Origin: Gnetum montanum
Lineage: Eukaryota > Streptophyta > Gnetopsida > Gnetales > Gnetaceae
DNA: 64,000 nt
Assembly: GCA_015680685.1 (NCBI GenBank)
Contig: MNCI01024011.1
Span: forward strand, 40,232-104,231
Reading direction: 5' to 3'
Below, one piece after another: positions 23,702 to 33,513 of the stretch. Both the position numbers and the translations under genes were made by a program. Within the stretch, counting starts at the first letter, position 1. Each line of letters opens with the position of its first letter. The notes beneath the pieces are model-generated. The model was given only the letters and a program-made list of their open reading frames with translations. It searched no databases and was not told the DNA's origin.

Positions 23702-24194
23702 GTCAAGTGGGCTGCATGCCACCTAATGGGCCTTGATTTAATGCAACCATGTCACATTTGTAGGATAAGTGTTTCCTCCTTGAGATGAGTTGTGTTACAT
23801 CCTCTTAGGCTTTGACTAGTCTACAGAAGCTTCCCATAGGACAAGTTGTGTTACATCCACTATGGGTTCTATAGTTGACACAAAGAGGGTGCCATGTGCT
23901 TCGAAGGGGTTGCAAACTTGGTGATGTAGAGGGAATAAAGGAAATGCAAGGAAAAATGGGTAAATTTAAGCAAGTTAAAGTAGGGTAATAGGGATGTGCA
24001 CTCTTGAGTAGCTTAGCTAGTCTAATCATGCACATTAGAGTAATGTGGTGGCTTGCCATTACGATGAAATGCATCTTTGCATGATCACCTCTAGGACTTG
24101 GTCCTGTAAACACAATGTAGAGAAAAAAAGCAAAATCATCACACAACATGAGATGAGAGAAAATTGCTGGTTGCGAGGGTGCTGCAAGTGTCAC
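23702..24194 (-). pseudogene. T1 extra sense ORF between integrase and 3' LTR (ORF-X), decayed
   Basis: Frame from ATG at 24194: MTLAAPSQPAIFSH, then GDHAKMHFIVMASHHIT, then KLLKSAHPYYPT, one stop at 23807, then VTQLISRRKHLSYKCDMVAL. T2 has the matching text at 37863-38340 (GGHAEMHLITAASYHIA; NSAYPPHP; MQLILGRKHLSYRRDMVA). So the block existed in the common ancestor. I do not recognise a family, and the differences look spread over all codon positions, so coding is not proven. Confidence 0.45.
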
Positions 24195-24654
24195 AAGTGC
24201 TAGACCAATTGTAAGAGCTTGTAGTGCCAGTGCAGGAAAACCAGTGTAGGTGCCAAAGCGAGAGAGCTACAAAGGCTCCAACAACCACACTGGAGGATAG
24301 TACTTAAGCAATGATAAGAGCCTGATAGAGTAGGTAAGATGGGTATGGTCCTAATGCTGCCACTACTCCAAAGGGTTATGTTGACCATGAGAGCTCTAAC
24401 CAATAATGAGATACCTAAGGTCAGTAATGCTATCAGTGCAGCTTGGGGTCGATACTGCTAGCGACCATGGTAGGAGCTCCAAAAGATCAGCAAAATGCCC
24501 AAATGCATTTATGGAGGATTAGCAAAATTTTAAGGGTAGTAATGCTACAGATGTCCCAAAGGCCTTTCATGATGATGTGAACTCCATTCTAGAATTGCAA
24601 TGCTCCACCTTGCCCTACCCACGAGGTGTGAGCATATGATAGAAGATTGGAAGT
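24195..24654 (-). other. T1 spacer after the integrase minisatellite
   Basis: GC-richer than its neighbours; loosely matches T2 37660-37860. A 67-codon frame at 24403-24200 has no recognisable product. Confidence 0.4.
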
Positions 24655-25100
24655 ATTCGTGCTTGCTTGTTCGTAGAACTATGTGTGTTGAGCTACGAGC
24701 CTAGTTTAAGATCCTAGTGGATTGCATGCTATGCTAGTTTAGGGTCCTAGTTGACAATGAACCTAGTTGAAGGTCTTGGAAGATTGTGATGTGCTAGTTT
24801 ACAGTCCTAGCAGACTGTTGTATGATAGTTTAACGTCATAGTGGATGATGGATGTTGTGCTAGTTTACATCATGATGTAAGGATGAGCTATGATAGTTTA
24901 AGCATTATGGTAGATGAATGCTATGGGTGCTAATTTTAGCATTGTGGCACAAGGATGATCTATGCTAGTTTATAGTCAGGGCAGACATGTTGTGCCAGTT
25001 TATAGTCATAGTGGACTATGCTATGGATGCTAGTTTTAGGATCGTGATCCAAGGATGATCTGTGCCAATTTATAGTCATAGTGGACTCTTTCTTACCTTA
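24655..25100. repeat. T1 minisatellite 2, downstream of integrase
   Basis: Degenerate units of about 30-35 bases built on GCTAGTTTAAGG/GCATTATGG plus GTGGATG. About ten units are visible. The same motif family occurs at 27780-27970 and, inverted, at 37500-37665. Confidence 0.8.
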
Positions 25101-25109
25101 CTTTATCAT

Positions 25110-25960
25110 TGATGTGATGCTATGTACTAGGCATAGTATGAATTTAGGTATGACTAGTTCATTGGATTGGCAAATTCATTGTTTTCATGGTTACCAATCT
25201 TGAATACTTTGTTGCCATAAGCCTTGATGACCAAGAAAGGCCCTTCCTAGTTGGTTGAGAATTTGTCTGTGGGTTCATGAATGGCCTTAAAGACTAGGTC
25301 CCCATCCTTGATTGGGCGCTGATGCTGATTGTGATGATGCTTTTGCCATTACGTTTGCTAGTATCATTTGATTTAACCAAGTGGTTGCATGTGCTCCTCC
25401 TTTATCGAGTTGAGGTTGATGGTTCTCAACTTGTCATTTTGAGCCTCGTGGATGAAGCTTGAGAGGATTACATGGAGCAATGGGACCTACAATTCAAGAG
25501 GAAAGATGGCTTCATACTCATAAACTAGATTGTATGGCATCTTACCTATTACTGTTTGTCATGTCGTGCGGTAGACCTAGAGTGTGTAGATCAACTGCTC
25601 ATGCGATCATTATTTGCTGTTGTGAAGCATATTCTTTAGAAGATTGATGATGACCTTGTTTGTGGCCTTTGCTTGGCCATTTTCTTGTAGGTAGTAGGGT
25701 GACAAAAAGGAATGTTTGATTCTGAGGCACTTGCAAAAGGCATTGGTATCAACATTACTAAACTATGGCTCATTGTCTATGACAATGGTCATGGGTGAAC
25801 CAAAATAGGACGCTATGCTATTAAGAATGAATTTGCAGATCTGCTATGATGTGGTCCTCTTAAGAGGAATAGCCTCAACCCACTTGATAAAGTACTTAGT
25901 GGTGGTTATGATGAAACTATGCCCTGCGGAGGATGTAGGCATTATTGATCACAAGTTGCT
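25110..25960 (-). pseudogene. T1 integrase remnant (core and GPF/Y-type C-terminus)
   Basis: Minus-strand reading gives WVEAIPLKRT, then FGSPMTIVIDNEP-FSN (second catalytic Asp kept), then FLSPYYLQENGQAKATNKVI (third catalytic Glu changed or shifted), then VYRTT and MPYNLVYEYEAIF. The C-terminal part reads KDGDLVFKAIHEPTDKFS, a stop, then EGPFLVIKAYGNKVFKI, matching the GPF/Y module of Ty3/gypsy integrases. TAG stops fall where the family has Gln (NEP-Q-FS) or Trp (W of WEGPF, W of LWVYRTT). Catalytically dead. Confidence 0.85.
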
Positions 25961-26500
25961 AAGGTGCCTCAGAGGAGACCTTCATACTTTGCCATGTTGC
26001 TAGTGCATGGAAATGCTAAGTGATATGCGAAGGGTTAGATCTTCCTGGAGGGGAATGTGATTACGGTAGTGGCACTACCCCCTTGGGAGGTTGAAGCATC
26101 ATTGAAGTGTAAGAGTGCCTCAAAGTTATCAGGCACTTGGCTTATGCTAGTAACATGTTTATCCAGAAATTCTAGATCTATTGTTGCTTGGTCATTGATT
26201 GGGGAAGCTGTAAGTTGTGCAGCTATGGCTTGACCTTTGGTTGATGCTTACACAATGTAATGCATATCAAACTTCACAGTTATTGCTTTGCAATGTGCAA
26301 TGCAACTACTCTTGTAGATATTTGTTATAATAGCTCGAAGTACATTGCTCTTGTAGATGACATTTACTTGGCTACAAAAAAGATAATGCCTCCACTTCTT
26401 AAGTGTGAAGACTAAGGTGGGGCAAGTCTTTTTCACATCATTGCAAAGCAGAGAAGTGATGGATGCATTAAAGGTAGTAAGGTAGATGTAGAATGGTTTA
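25961..26500 (-). pseudogene. T1 RNase H / connection region, decayed
   Basis: Lies between recognisable RT and integrase, where RNase H should be. I could not read a confident catalytic motif through the stops and shifts, so the call rests on position. Confidence 0.4.
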
Positions 26501-27078
26501 TCTACTTGTGGAGGGTAGACTATTGGCAGTTAAGCCAACTCTTGTTTAAGGTTGTTGAATGCCACTTGGCATTAAGCTATCCACTCAAAGCGGACTTCCT
26601 TTTTGAACAAATGTTGCATTGGTTGCAACTTGTTAGTCAACCATACTACAAAATGTCATATGAATTGTAATCTACCTTGTAACCCTTGTAGCTCCTTAAG
26701 GTTGGCCAGTGGTGCTTAGTTGATAATGGCCTTAACCTTATCAGGGTCTACACGTATGCCTACTTTGGATATTATGAAACCCAGCATGTGGCCCATCTTG
26801 ACATCGAAGACACATTTCTTAGGATTTAGCCTAAGTTCATGCTTCAAGTAGGGTTTGAGCACAAGGTCTAAGTCATCTACATGATTTTGTGATGCCTTGA
26901 ATTTAATTGCTATATTGTCAATGTAATCATTGAGCAGACCTAACAAGTAATCACTAAAGATGTACATCATAGCTCATTGATAAGTTGCTCCTGCATTCTT
27001 GAGTCCAAAGGACATTATGGTTGTAGTAAAAGGTATCCTAAGGGGTCATGAAGGTAGTACTAAGCTAGTGCTCTGGGT
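26501..27078 (-). pseudogene. T1 reverse transcriptase remnant (palm motifs onward)
   Basis: Minus-strand reading: TTTIMSFGLKNAGATYQ, a stop (Arg codon turned to TGA), AMMYIFSDYLLGLLNDYID, NIAIKFKASQNHV, then LRLNPKKCVFDVKMG and HMLGFIISKVGIRVDPDKV. YIDNIAIKF is the YVDDIxVK active-site box with the second Asp changed to Asn. GATYQ and LNPxKC-F-V-G-LGF are diagnostic of Ty3/gypsy RT. The N-terminal palm motifs are missing, lost at the assembly join at 27079. Confidence 0.88.
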
Positions 27079-27393
27079 NTACCTTTTACTACAACCATAA
27101 TGTCCTTTGGACTCAAGAATGCAGGAGCAACTTATCAATGAGCTATGATGTACATCTTTAGTGATTACTTGTTAGGTCTGCTCAATGATTACATTGACAA
27201 TATAGCAATTAAATTCAAGGCATCACAAAATCATGTAGATGACTTAGACCTTGTGCTCAAACCCTACTTGAAGCATGAACTTAGGCTAAATCCTAAGAAA
27301 TGTGTCTTCGATGTCAAGATGGGCCACATGCTGGGTTTCATAATATCCAAAGTAGGCATACGTGTAGACCCTGATAAGGTTAAGGCCATTATC
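26722..27393. repeat. 314-bp perfect inverted repeat, assembly artefact
   Basis: Left arm 26722-27035 and right arm 27080-27393 read as exact reverse complements around a 44-base spacer. N bases sit at 27079 and 27394, exactly at the ends of the right arm. Every other repeat pair in this window is strongly diverged, so perfect identity plus N boundaries points to misassembly rather than biology. The forward-strand RT-like frame at 27145-27465 is only the mirrored copy. Confidence 0.9.
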
Positions 27394-27394
27394 N

Positions 27395-27608
27395 TTTTGA
27401 TGAGGGGATCTTTGGTGACATCACCTGCCTCTAGATCTATAGCCCTAACTAGATGGTCTGGCTAGTCTAATGGTGCCTCTACAGATGTTATGTATTCATC
27501 ATAGGCTACAGGCTCAAGGTCTAGGCATTATGGATTGATACATTGCGTAAGATCACCATGTGATCCATTGAGGACCAATGGTAAATGAAGATGCTCATAT
27601 GTAGACAT
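27395..27608 (-). pseudogene. T1 start of the RT-integrase ORF
   Basis: Minus-strand ATG at 27608 opens MSTYEHLHLPLVLNGSHGDL, then an acidic linker with LEPVAYDEYITSVEAP and DLEAGDVTKDPLI, with two stops. It reads toward RT and stops at the N at 27394. A separate start here, 13 kb from protease, fits a two-ORF layout. Confidence 0.55.
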
Positions 27609-27779
27609 GTTGTGAATCTTGCAATAATCTTGCAAAGACAACCAAAAAAATGTCAAGTTGCATCTATCTTAATGAGAGAAATATGCATAGTTAAAGAAAA
27701 AAAATAAGATATAGATTTTGCCTAAGCATGTAGATGTGATTTTAAAGGCAAGGGATGCATGGGACATTTTTAGTCCTTG
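27609..27779. other. T1 spacer upstream of RT ORF
   Basis: Short non-coding interval between the RT start and minisatellite 2. Nothing recognised. Confidence 0.4.
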
Positions 27780-27970
27780 GTAGGCCATGGGGTTACCAGT
27801 TTAAGGTCTTAGTGAAGTGTAAAGTGTCAGTTTAAAGTCTTAGTGGATTGTTGGATGCTAGTTTAATGTTATAGCAGATGGAGGAAATGCCAGTTGAACA
27901 TCATTGTGGATGGAGGAAATGCTATTTTAACATCATGGCAGATGGTTGGATGTGATAAATGCATTATTGG
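27780..27970. repeat. T1 minisatellite 2, upstream of RT
   Basis: Units of about 30 bases: CAGTTTAAAGTCTTAGTGG, CTAGTTTAATGTTATAGCAG, then CATCATGGCAGATGG-like. Same family as 24655-25100. Confidence 0.75.
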
Positions 27971-28168
27971 AACAAGGTTTGGTGTGTTAAGAAGGTAAAA
28001 TAGGTTGGGGTACTCACTAGGCAACAAGAAAAATTGAAAATTTTTCTAAGTTCGGAGACAACTAGAAAAATTGAAAATTTTTCTAACTTTGGTGACTATG
28101 CTTATACTTAACTATGATTAGCAGTGTTGAATATAGTCCTAGGTAGGTAAAAATTTAAGTGGTCTCCA
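27971..28168. other. Spacer with a duplicated palindromic block
   Basis: AGAAAAATTGAAAATTTTTC occurs twice (28029 and 28064), each a near-perfect palindrome, separated by GGAGACAAC. Confidence 0.6.
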
Positions 28169-31100
28169 AGGATATATAAGTGCATTTTACCTTTGATGAA
28201 TTCTGTCAATGTTAAAGGTAAAAATGAACTTTGTAGAGCATAGCATGGTTGCTAGAGTGTAGTCACCAACAATGTCACACTGAAGTGGATGCTAGCACCT
28301 CGACCTAGCCAACGTGAAGGAGGGAGAGCAAGTCCTAGATCATCTACCATGGGCACATGTAGAAGAATGCAAGGCACCATCAACTGCGAGGTACCCCTAA
28401 CTACACTCACACCCTCTTTTGTTATTTTCTACATTTTTCTTGCAGTTAGGCATTGGGGCTTTGGTCTTAAGAGTGGCACCCTACCTTGGTAGGGGCCACC
28501 ACCATTGTGGCTATGTGGGGAAGATGCACATGTGTTGGGGAGGTTTTGCCCCACCTTTTTTCTTTTGTGTTTTCTATGTGGGTTTTTTTTGCTAATGTGG
28601 ATGCGAGGGTTTGGCTATGGCTGTGGTTGTTGTAGTGGCTAGTGCAATCGCAAGGAGTGAAAGTTGTAGGCTTATGCCTGTGTGCAAGGTAGAAGGTTCA
28701 CTGAGCGTGTGAAATACAAAGGTAGAGCATAGGGGCTTAAGGGTTTAGGTTTAGTTTTAGGGTGAGCATTTGTGTTGTGGCAGTCATGGCCATTGCGGCT
28801 ATTGATGTAGTCGCTAACATAGGGTTTCATGGCAGGATAGCGAGGGCAAGGGTAAGTTTCATAGTAGTCATGGTTGTTACAATGGATTTTGTGACTGTAG
28901 GGTAAGAGAGGTGGTAGGTCTTTGTAGGGTGACGGAGGAGGAAAAATTACTTTTTTTTAGTATTAGACTTGTGCAGGGAAGGGGAAAGGGTTCGGTTGTG
29001 GCCCTAGGGCCATCGTTGATGAAATGGGGTGTGTAGCAAGGGGGCGTGTCCACTGCCTTTTCCTCTTCCCCTTTTTTTTATTCTTATTTTTGGCTTTTTC
29101 TATTACACATGGCGAGGGACAGCTGATGTTGACAGTGGCCACAATGATGCATTGTGATGGGCAGGGAGGCAGAGCGTTGATAGTGGTTGAGATAGCCCAC
29201 TGCATAGGGATGAGGTGAGGGCAATGGTGTGACAGTTGTGGCCAAGGAAGTCATAGTCAATGAGGTAGGGGTTGGGCAGCATGGTAGCAGGAATGATAGC
29301 CACAGTGTTGGTTAGTGCAGACTGCACGAGGCATAAGGTCAAATAGTTATAGTTTTTTCTTACAAAGGATTTTGAATTTTTTAGAGGCTATGCTCCCAAG
29401 GAATGTAGCCAGCAATTAGATTTTTTTTTTGCAAAGTTGAGGGCTATGCACCCTAGAGAGTGTAGTCAGCAATTAGAAAACTTTTTGCATCCTTGGACTA
29501 CACTTCCAAAGGTAGCTTAGAGTTAGAATTTTTGCCTGGGACTCTTCGGACTATGCTACCAAGAGTTAGAAAAAATTTGAAAAATTTTGCTAAATGTAAA
29601 TAATGCTAAAAACTACAATAATGCCAACCTGGCTAACTGCAATAATGTGAAACTATTAAAACATATAAATTGAGACAATGCGAGACATGCACACATGTGA
29701 GACGAAATGCTAGTGCTATGCTAACATGCTATACCCTAATGAGTATTAGGCACACCAAATGTGTATGTTGACGTCTTATACCTGGGGGTTCTAGGATATT
29801 TTTTCTAAGTTATACTAAATTTCATGGTAACTTTTACTAAATTTTACTAAATGTAAATTAATGTATTTTTGCAAAAATGCATCTAATGTGTACTAACACT
29901 ATGTTTTGTTTGTGTGATTGTAGGGTTTTGTTAAAGCCCATCTTGATCATTGTGGAGCTTGTTGGCATCCTTTGCTACATGATCGAGTTGGTGTCCAACA
30001 CATTTGCATTGAATATGAAGTTGGGTCATCAGGTGATATGGTTTTGGCCAAGTGCATCTAAGTTCTTGGCATTCCCACTATAGCATTTTAGTGTGATCAT
30101 GTGGTCACACTTAGCAGTGGAGGCTATGACTGCCATCATCGAGGCATTACTACCTGGGGTCAATTGGGACATACTGAGGTTCATATTCAATGAGCTCATG
30201 ATTGGTGATGATAGAGTAGGTGGTTTAAGGTGAGGCCCTAGGGGCTCCTGTCCCTTATTTAGGATCTAGGGGATGCTAGAGTTTTTCTTGTATAGCAAGA
30301 GCAATGCCCTCTTTGTTGCTCTATGTGTACATATATTGTTTCAAAATCCACCTACCATTGTACACTGTGTAGGAGGGTAAGTGCTCCTATGATTTTGCAT
30401 TATGTTTTTTTGCTATTGGCCCATGTTAGATTTGCTAATCGCTAAGTGCTCATGCTTTACGCTAGATTTAAGGTTGATGATCAGGGGCTCCATGATGAGC
30501 TGGAGGCTCTTGCATTAACTCGCACTATCCTAGAGGTGTTCTCCTCTAGTACAAACTTTCGGGAGGCTATGCTTGAGTAGGTGGGAGAAGATTTAAAGAA
30601 ATATTTCACCTGGTACCCAAAGGTATTCGAGTGGTGCAAGACCCTTGATTGGCTTGATGAGGGACAGGTTAGTGGCAAGCCCAACTTTGAGGAGCTAGTT
30701 GCATTGCCACTACCACCTCACCCATCGTTTATTTTGCATAAGTGTTTGTGGGTTTGGCTTTTAAGCTTGCTCACATGCACTCGTTGACTTGCCCTTGCAT
30801 AATGCTAACATTAATTTTGCCTATGTTAGAATTGTAGTCACTTCAAGAGAGGTGATATTGGTCACCATAGGTCATAGCAAGGCCACCCTCATAATGAAGT
30901 ACGGTGATGTAGAGGGGGCATAGCATTGGTTATGCCATCGGGCCTCAGAGGTGTTGACCAGTTGGCTCACACATGCTGGGTTGATGGACCTTTTCTTAAC
31001 CCTTAGCTCAAGAATTTTGGTGTTTGAGATGGTTACCATTATAGACTCCTTCAATAGTGATGCCCATCGCTTCGTCACTTATGTGCACAAAGTGAAGGTA

Positions 31101-31600
31101 GTTTTGAACCTTAGCAATGCTTTCTTTGCTAACCTCTTTGGCCTTCTCTCTAAAGGCCCGTTGGTCATTGATAAGGCCAACAGAGAGGTGGATCGTAAAT
31201 GAGAGATTGAGAAGTGGTTAGGAACCACCTGATCTCATAAAGGCATCATGGTTAAAGATGTGCATGTGCTTGATGTCCTAGAGCTCTACCCTCTTTTTCA
31301 TGCCTGTGCCTTTCTGAAGTTACTCTTCCAAAGAAAAATCCTTGGAGTGGAGTAGGCATAAGTGATGAGGGAGGTATTGGAGAAGGACACGTGATTTAAC
31401 TAGGCCTCCTTTCTTGTCACTAGACTGCAAGCTAAGATCACCAAATTTCGCTACAACATCTAGGTGAGGTCTCACGTGCACTTCGCTTTCTTCGTAGCAT
31501 ACCTACGAAGGTATGTGAAGTTCCTAGTGTTTTGGTATAGTAGGCATTGGGTAGTGTAGGATTGTGAATAGCTATCCAAGCCTTGGGTAAAACACTTATT
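28169..31600 (+). pseudogene. Antisense gene-like unit inside T1, left part
   Basis: Runs opposite to T1. A TATA-like GGATATATAAGTGC at 28167-28180 precedes an ATG at 28289 (MLAPRPSQREGGRASPRS) and a possible donor GAG|GTACCC near 28391. Further readable stretches include LKKYFTWYPKVFEWCKTLDW (30596), LTHAGLMDLFLTL (30966) and DSFNSDAHRFVTYVHKVKVV (31044), then FAFFVAYLRRYVKF (31483). Stops, several TAG, break it. It is split by T2 at 31601 and resumes at 38990. I do not recognise the product. Tat-lineage elements such as maize Grande are known to carry an antisense gene, but downstream of integrase rather than between protease and RT. Confidence 0.5.
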
Positions 31601-32989
31601 TGAAATACCATAAAATTTTGGGTCTTGGTGTTTTGACTACAAATTTGGCTAATTTTCAAAATGGTTCCACTTTGCCCAAATTTTTCTAAGTGTTGAGTGT
31701 AGTTAGCTCCAAGTGCCAAATTTACAAAATTTTTCCAAGTGTCAAAACGATGGTACTTTCTACAAATTTGCCTAAGTGTTGGGACCACACTCTCCATTGC
31801 AGTAGAGCATAGTTAGCTTCAATGACCAATCTTCTGTAATTTTGGCTAAGTGTTTGAACAAGGTCAAATCTGTAGAATTTTTCTAAGTGTTGTGCTATGA
31901 TTGGCATTGTAGCTATTATGCTCTACTATGATAGAGAGTGTAGCAAGTGTAGGCAACACACAAATGGCTAGTTTTGTAGAATATTTCTAAGTGTTGTGCT
32001 ATGCTCTACACTGTAGCTACCATGCTAGACATTGTAGCTGCTACGCTCTTACCATGCTCTAGAGCGTAGCAAGCATAGTCAACACACAAATGGCTAGTTT
32101 GTAGAATTTTTCTAAGTGTTGTGCTGCTACGCTTACCACTATAGTTGCTACACTCTTTCCACTTATCACACCGCCATGTGGCACTCGATCCAAATTTTAG
32201 GCTAACCTTAGCCCTATAAATACCCTTGGACCCCCAATGTTTTAGGGGTTGGCAGTTGGCACTTTCATAGGGCATTTGGTATTTTGGCATCTTAGCAATT
32301 AGCTTTGTGGACGAATGAGACCTAGAGCACACCACATCGGTAGAGAGGCATAACTACACCGCATGGTACACCATGACCTCATTGTAGCCTTACAGAACAC
32401 TGCATGGTATACTGTGGTAGCCAACCTAGCAGGCACGGTTCATCACAACAAGTGCCAAACTTCATGGCCCAACACCACTGAGATTGTGACTACACTCCCA
32501 CTGCACCTGTTATACACTAAGTACCTTTTGAGACCCTTTTGGAGTTAACTACACTTTCATTTGGGGTGGCATTCCATTTCTCTCTCTTGTTTCTAGCATT
32601 TTCTTGCATCTTTTTGCACTTTTTCACATGTTGTCACATTGTATTATGCTTGGGCGGTAGTCTTTATAGGTTGACACCCTTATTTTGGTTGAAACCCTTA
32701 GCTATGCTCGCCACCATTTCATGTCTATGCTTTACACTTAGCATTGTGAAACACCGCTTTGACACTTAGCTCCATTTCACATTGTTTGCATTTGCATTTC
32801 GGCTAACCATGCCACCCGTTGCTTGCACCCACTGCCCCAGTTGTAATCGGCAAAGTCCTTATTCGATCGACAAAACCATTTAGGGCACTTTGCCTTCATT
32901 TCTAATAAGGCTCTTACATGGATGTGAGGTTAGGCTGTGTGCTTGTGAACCCCTCGGTGTTCCAGCCACTGACATTTTCAATCATTATA
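31601..32989 (+). repeat. T2 5' LTR (family 2)
   Basis: Starts TGAAATACCATAAAATTTTG and aligns in inverted orientation with the T1 LTRs. It has CTAAGTGTTG-type blocks and the CTCTAGAG palindromic modules near 31990-32070. A TATA box CTATAAATACCC lies at 32213-32224. It ends near ATTTTCAATCATTATA. About 270 bases shorter than the T1 LTRs. Confidence 0.85.
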
Positions 32990-32995
32990 GTTTTT

Positions 32996-33014
32996 TGGCA
33001 CTAGAAGAAGGGCC
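32996..33014 (+). other. T2 candidate primer-binding site
   Basis: TGGCACTAGAAGAAGGGCC, six bases past the LTR end. T1 has TGGTGCTAGAAGGAGGGCC at 44850-44832. If C-to-T and G-to-A decay is reversed, both give TGGCGCTAGAAGGAGGG. The tRNA is not assigned with confidence. Confidence 0.5.
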
Positions 33015-33239
33015 TCGCCATTTCCTTCTACATTTTTTGATTGTTGTCTTGTGTGCTCTCTCCACCACTAGTTGGTGTAGATTGGACCTTGTTGTCAGTT
33101 TTCGTAGACCCTTGCTAGAAACAAGCCAAAGTGTATCTTTGGTACTTAATCAAAATTTTGGGTGCTCGAGAGAGTGTAGCTGGCTCTTAGCACAGAGAGC
33201 GTAGCCAGCTCCAGTGTAGTGAGCATAGTACCAAAGTTA

Positions 33240-33470
33240 GCCATTTTCAGCAGCTTTCACAGTTACCATTTTTTCTTGCATTTCCATACTTAGCATTTTT
33301 TTTTTGCATTTTCATACTTAGCCAAAGTTTCTATAGTTTTACACTTAGTCATTTTTTTGCAGTTTCCATACTTAGCCATTTTTTTTGTGTTTTTATACTT
33401 AGCCGTTTTCCTACATTTTTATACTTAGCCATTTTTCTACTACTGATAGACTTAGTCATGTAGTTTTTAG
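33240..33470. repeat. T2 leader tandem repeats
   Basis: Six or more units of about 36 bases around CATACTTAGCCATTTTTT, with small indels in the T run. Just before it, 33170-33235, are GTGTAGCTGGCTC-type modules like those in the LTR. Confidence 0.75.
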
Positions 33471-33513
33471 AGTTTGCTGGTTTTTGCAAATAGCAACTCT
33501 CACAACTCAATCT

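Noticed and set aside
27145-27465. Forward-strand RT-like ORF of 106 codons
   Set aside because: It is the exact mirror of 26970-26716 and lies between N bases, so it is an assembly artefact.
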